This document shows positions 30,701-31,362 of a stretch of 31,362 nucleotides of DNA, piece after piece. A program made the position numbers and the translations under genes. How positions within the stretch are numbered: position 1 is the first letter of the stretch; the number at the start of each line of letters is the position of its first letter. The DNA comes from a virus: the IMG/VR virus record IMGVR_UViG_3300044640_000276, positions 1 to 31,362 of that record; one strand, given 5' to 3'. Under the pieces are notes generated by a model that saw only the letters and a list, made by a program, of their open reading frames with translations, made no database searches and had not been told where the DNA came from.

Positions 30701-30955
30701 AACCGCACTTGAATTTATTTGAGTATAAGCAGAACCGCTCCAACGATACATTAAACTTGTATCATTAATAACATAAAGAGTTGTTGTATCTCCAGTAATA
30801 GGCAAAGCACTAAATGTACTTGCTAAAAAATAATTTGATCCAATAATATTCCCAGATGTTTGAGAAACATTGATTGAAACTAAATTAGGAGTTACATTAA
30901 GTTGAACGTTATCGGAATTATCGGTAACTACTATATCAATAATATCGTTTGCCAT
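27782..30955 (-). CDS. Tail fibre with S74 auto-chaperone domain
   Basis: This 1057-residue protein starts MANDIIDIVVTDNSDNVQLN. Residues about 41-108 and again about 415-480 share a module (YRWSGS/A, then W-G-ITGTLS-QTDLQNALNAK). Residues 105-288 are four 46-residue repeats (SPTFTGTVSG, GNVDNTSDVNKP), typical of phage fibre shafts. The C-terminal S74 intramolecular chaperone begins at SDYRLKED: Ser969 and Lys974 form the S-x4-K catalytic dyad, and VLAHELQEVLP is the family's conserved block. The domain is predicted to trimerise the fibre and then cut itself off at Ser969. It likely binds the host surface. Confidence 0.85.
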   Translation of the reverse strand: MANDIIDIVVTDNSDNVQLNVTPNLVSINVSQTSGNIIGSNYFLASTFSALPITGDTTTLYVINDTSLMYRWSGSAYTQINSSAVVAWGQITGTLSGQTDLQNALNAKAPLTSPTFTGTVSGITKSMVGLSNVDNTSDVNKPVSTATQNALDLKAPIASPTFTGTVSGVTKAMVGLGNVDNTSDVNKPISSATQTSLDTKAPIASPTFTGTVSGITKAMVGLGNVDNTSDVNKPISSATQTALDTKAPLASPTFTGTVSGITKSMVGLGNVDNTTDLLKPISTATQTALNLKYDASNPSGYTTNVGTVTSVGGTGTVSGLSLSGTVTTSGNLTLGGTLSLTSGNVTTALGYTPYDATNPSGYISGITSGNVTTALGYTPENAANKGVANGYASLDGGGLVPSTQLPSYVDDVLEFADLAAFPASGATGKIYVALDTNKIYRWSGATYIEVSPTVGTIWGGITGTLSNQTDLQNALNAKQDDITLTTTGTSGAATFISNTLNIPNYAPDLSGYVPYTGATTNVNLGTHRLTASDLVINHVSGSGVAASITKGGSGEALTVVKTSGSGNAASITGGVTLLDELHLNTDLADAYIASATNWNTAYTNRITSLTTTGSSGSATLVSNVLNIPTYTLSGLGGITLASLSGSAPITYNNSTGAIGITQSSGSTDGFLSSTDWSTFNSKQGAITLTTTGTSGAATLTSNTLNIPQYQAVLTNPVTGTGTTNYHAKWTSSSAIGNSLIFDDATTVFVNATSGGYNTPRLLINNGTGVSIGLQVIADGGGRVLRFQTSDFNNSNTGSALRIGFGAASGNTYSTINAYSAGESVTNNLILNQGGGNVGIGTSSPSARLEVQQSTDNFGFGYSLKNIAGNTWQWVHGGDNNLYIGYNSATKLFIGSNGNVLMGKTTQDLAAEGFQFRGDAIGLVQITRAGEALHLNRLSSDGKTLVFYRQTVEVGSISVTTATTSYNVTSDYRLKEDLKEIKGLDKVSAIKVYDYKWKADNSRMDGVLAHELQEVLPYAVNGIKDGEQMQGVDYSKIVPVMVKAIQELSAKITLLENK
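30092..30643. repeat. Four tandem 138-bp repeats in fibre gene
   Basis: Four in-frame units of 138 bp encode residues 105-150, 151-196, 197-242 and 243-288 of the fibre. Each carries SPTFTGTVSG and NVDNT. The protein repeats are near identical, while the DNA has diverged at synonymous sites, so the expansion is not recent. Confidence 0.8.
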
Positions 30956-31293
30956 TATCTTGTAATTTCTTGGGTTATTGAAAAGATTCCTTGAACGTAT
31001 GTCTTAACCGTATTGTCGGCAAATCTGATTTCTATATCATATTCGTAATCGAATACAGGTATATCAATAATTTGTGCATTTATTTTAAATAAACCAGTAG
31101 CAGGCGATGTAATTGTAATGCCTGCTCCACTAACAGATGTTAATGATAAAGCAGGCGTAGCATCATCCGCAGTCTTTCTTAATTGCATCCGTATAACTGC
31201 ACCTGTAAGATCTTTAACTACATTATTAATCTTCAACTCAAAGTTGACTTGATCAAATGTATCTGCTTTTATATGGCTAAAATTAAGACTCAT
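30955..31293 (-). CDS. Small BppU-like baseplate/fibre-adaptor protein (right allele)
   Basis: A 112-residue protein 96% identical to the one at 75-413. It differs at four positions (VKDLTG for VKNLTG, VSGAG for VGGAG, SPATG for SPSTG, PVFDYEY for PVYDYEY). Ten of the 14 coding substitutions are silent or part of silent changes, so both alleles appear under selection. It joins the fibre through a TAATG overlap. On a circular map this is the same locus as 75-413, represented by another strain. Confidence 0.6.
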   Translation of the reverse strand: MSLNFSHIKADTFDQVNFELKINNVVKDLTGAVIRMQLRKTADDATPALSLTSVSGAGITITSPATGLFKINAQIIDIPVFDYEYDIEIRFADNTVKTYVQGIFSITQEITR

Positions 31294-31346
31294 TTTCTAT
31301 TTTTTTTAAATACACCTTTAACTTCTTAACGTTTTCTTTTTTGGGT

Positions 31347-31362
31347 TTATAAGACCCAGCCA
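31347..31362 (-). CDS. Connector protein, C-terminal fragment (cut by window edge)
   Basis: The last 16 bases encode the final residues GWVL and stop (TAA at 31347-31349) of the connector gene seen whole at 467-967. One synonymous-region difference (C/T) lies just after the stop. Confidence 0.75.

Larger units (their letters stand above)
30881..31362. repeat. Right copy of imperfect 482-bp terminal repeat
   Basis: Matches bases 1-482 with 19 substitutions and no indels; see the left copy. It ends at the last base of the window inside the connector gene's last codons, so the repeat is defined by the contig end. Confidence 0.9.

Noticed and set aside
30955-31293. Second, paralogous adaptor gene
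   Set aside because: The match includes flanking spacer, fibre start and connector end and stops at the contig end, so it is more likely the same locus from a second strain.

Overview
The window looks like a complete or near-complete tailed-phage (Caudoviricetes) genome of about 30.9 kb whose host is probably a member of the Bacteroidota. The host inference rests on AT-rich DNA, few Shine-Dalgarno sites, a TAnnTTTG-type promoter element, and structural proteins of the kind seen in Bacteroidota phages (portal with a Cys/His-rich tail domain, XkdF-like protease, S74 fibre, Thr-tract tail protein). Every credible gene is on the minus strand, so transcription runs from high to low coordinates. 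The first 482 bases recur at the end (30881-31362) with 19 substitutions and no indels. The simplest reading is a circular or circularly permuted genome of 30,880 bp whose contig ends come from two strain variants.

Reading in the direction of transcription from the right end: a BppU-like protein and a 1057-residue fibre with four 46-residue repeats and a C-terminal S74 auto-chaperone (31.3-27.8 kb). Next comes a lysis cassette: TM/coiled-coil holin candidate, GH24 lysozyme and two small overlapping membrane proteins (27.7-26.1 kb). A metallophosphoesterase follows, ending at a terminator (26.1-24.85 kb). A promoter at about 24.75 kb then opens the replication/recombination operon: tiny membrane and zinc-knuckle proteins, ERF annealing protein, a partner with an SSB-like tip, many small unknowns, a winged-helix replication protein that carries an iteron-type origin inside its gene, a possible helicase loader, RusA resolvase, DUF3310, a sigma-like factor and a ParB-methyltransferase fusion (24.7-16.7 kb).

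The packaging and structural genes follow: TerS, TerL, a tail-chaperone pair joined by an apparent -1 frameshift on nine T residues, tail completion and gp10-like proteins, two large tail proteins, a glycosyltransferase-like enzyme, tape measure, prohead protease, scaffold, major capsid, tail tube, portal and head connector (16.7-0.5 kb). Capsid genes lie after the tail genes, unlike the lambda order. Strong terminators follow the capsid and tail-tube genes, and a 12-base motif is placed identically in front of three structural genes.

No integrase, repressor, DNA polymerase, helicase, tRNA or CRISPR was seen. This suggests a lytic phage that borrows host replication enzymes and starts replication with its own initiator and origin. 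The most interesting points are the mucin-like Thr-tract tail protein directly followed by a glycosyltransferase, the T9 frameshift, the iteron origin inside the initiator gene, and the repeated 12-mer at structural gene starts.
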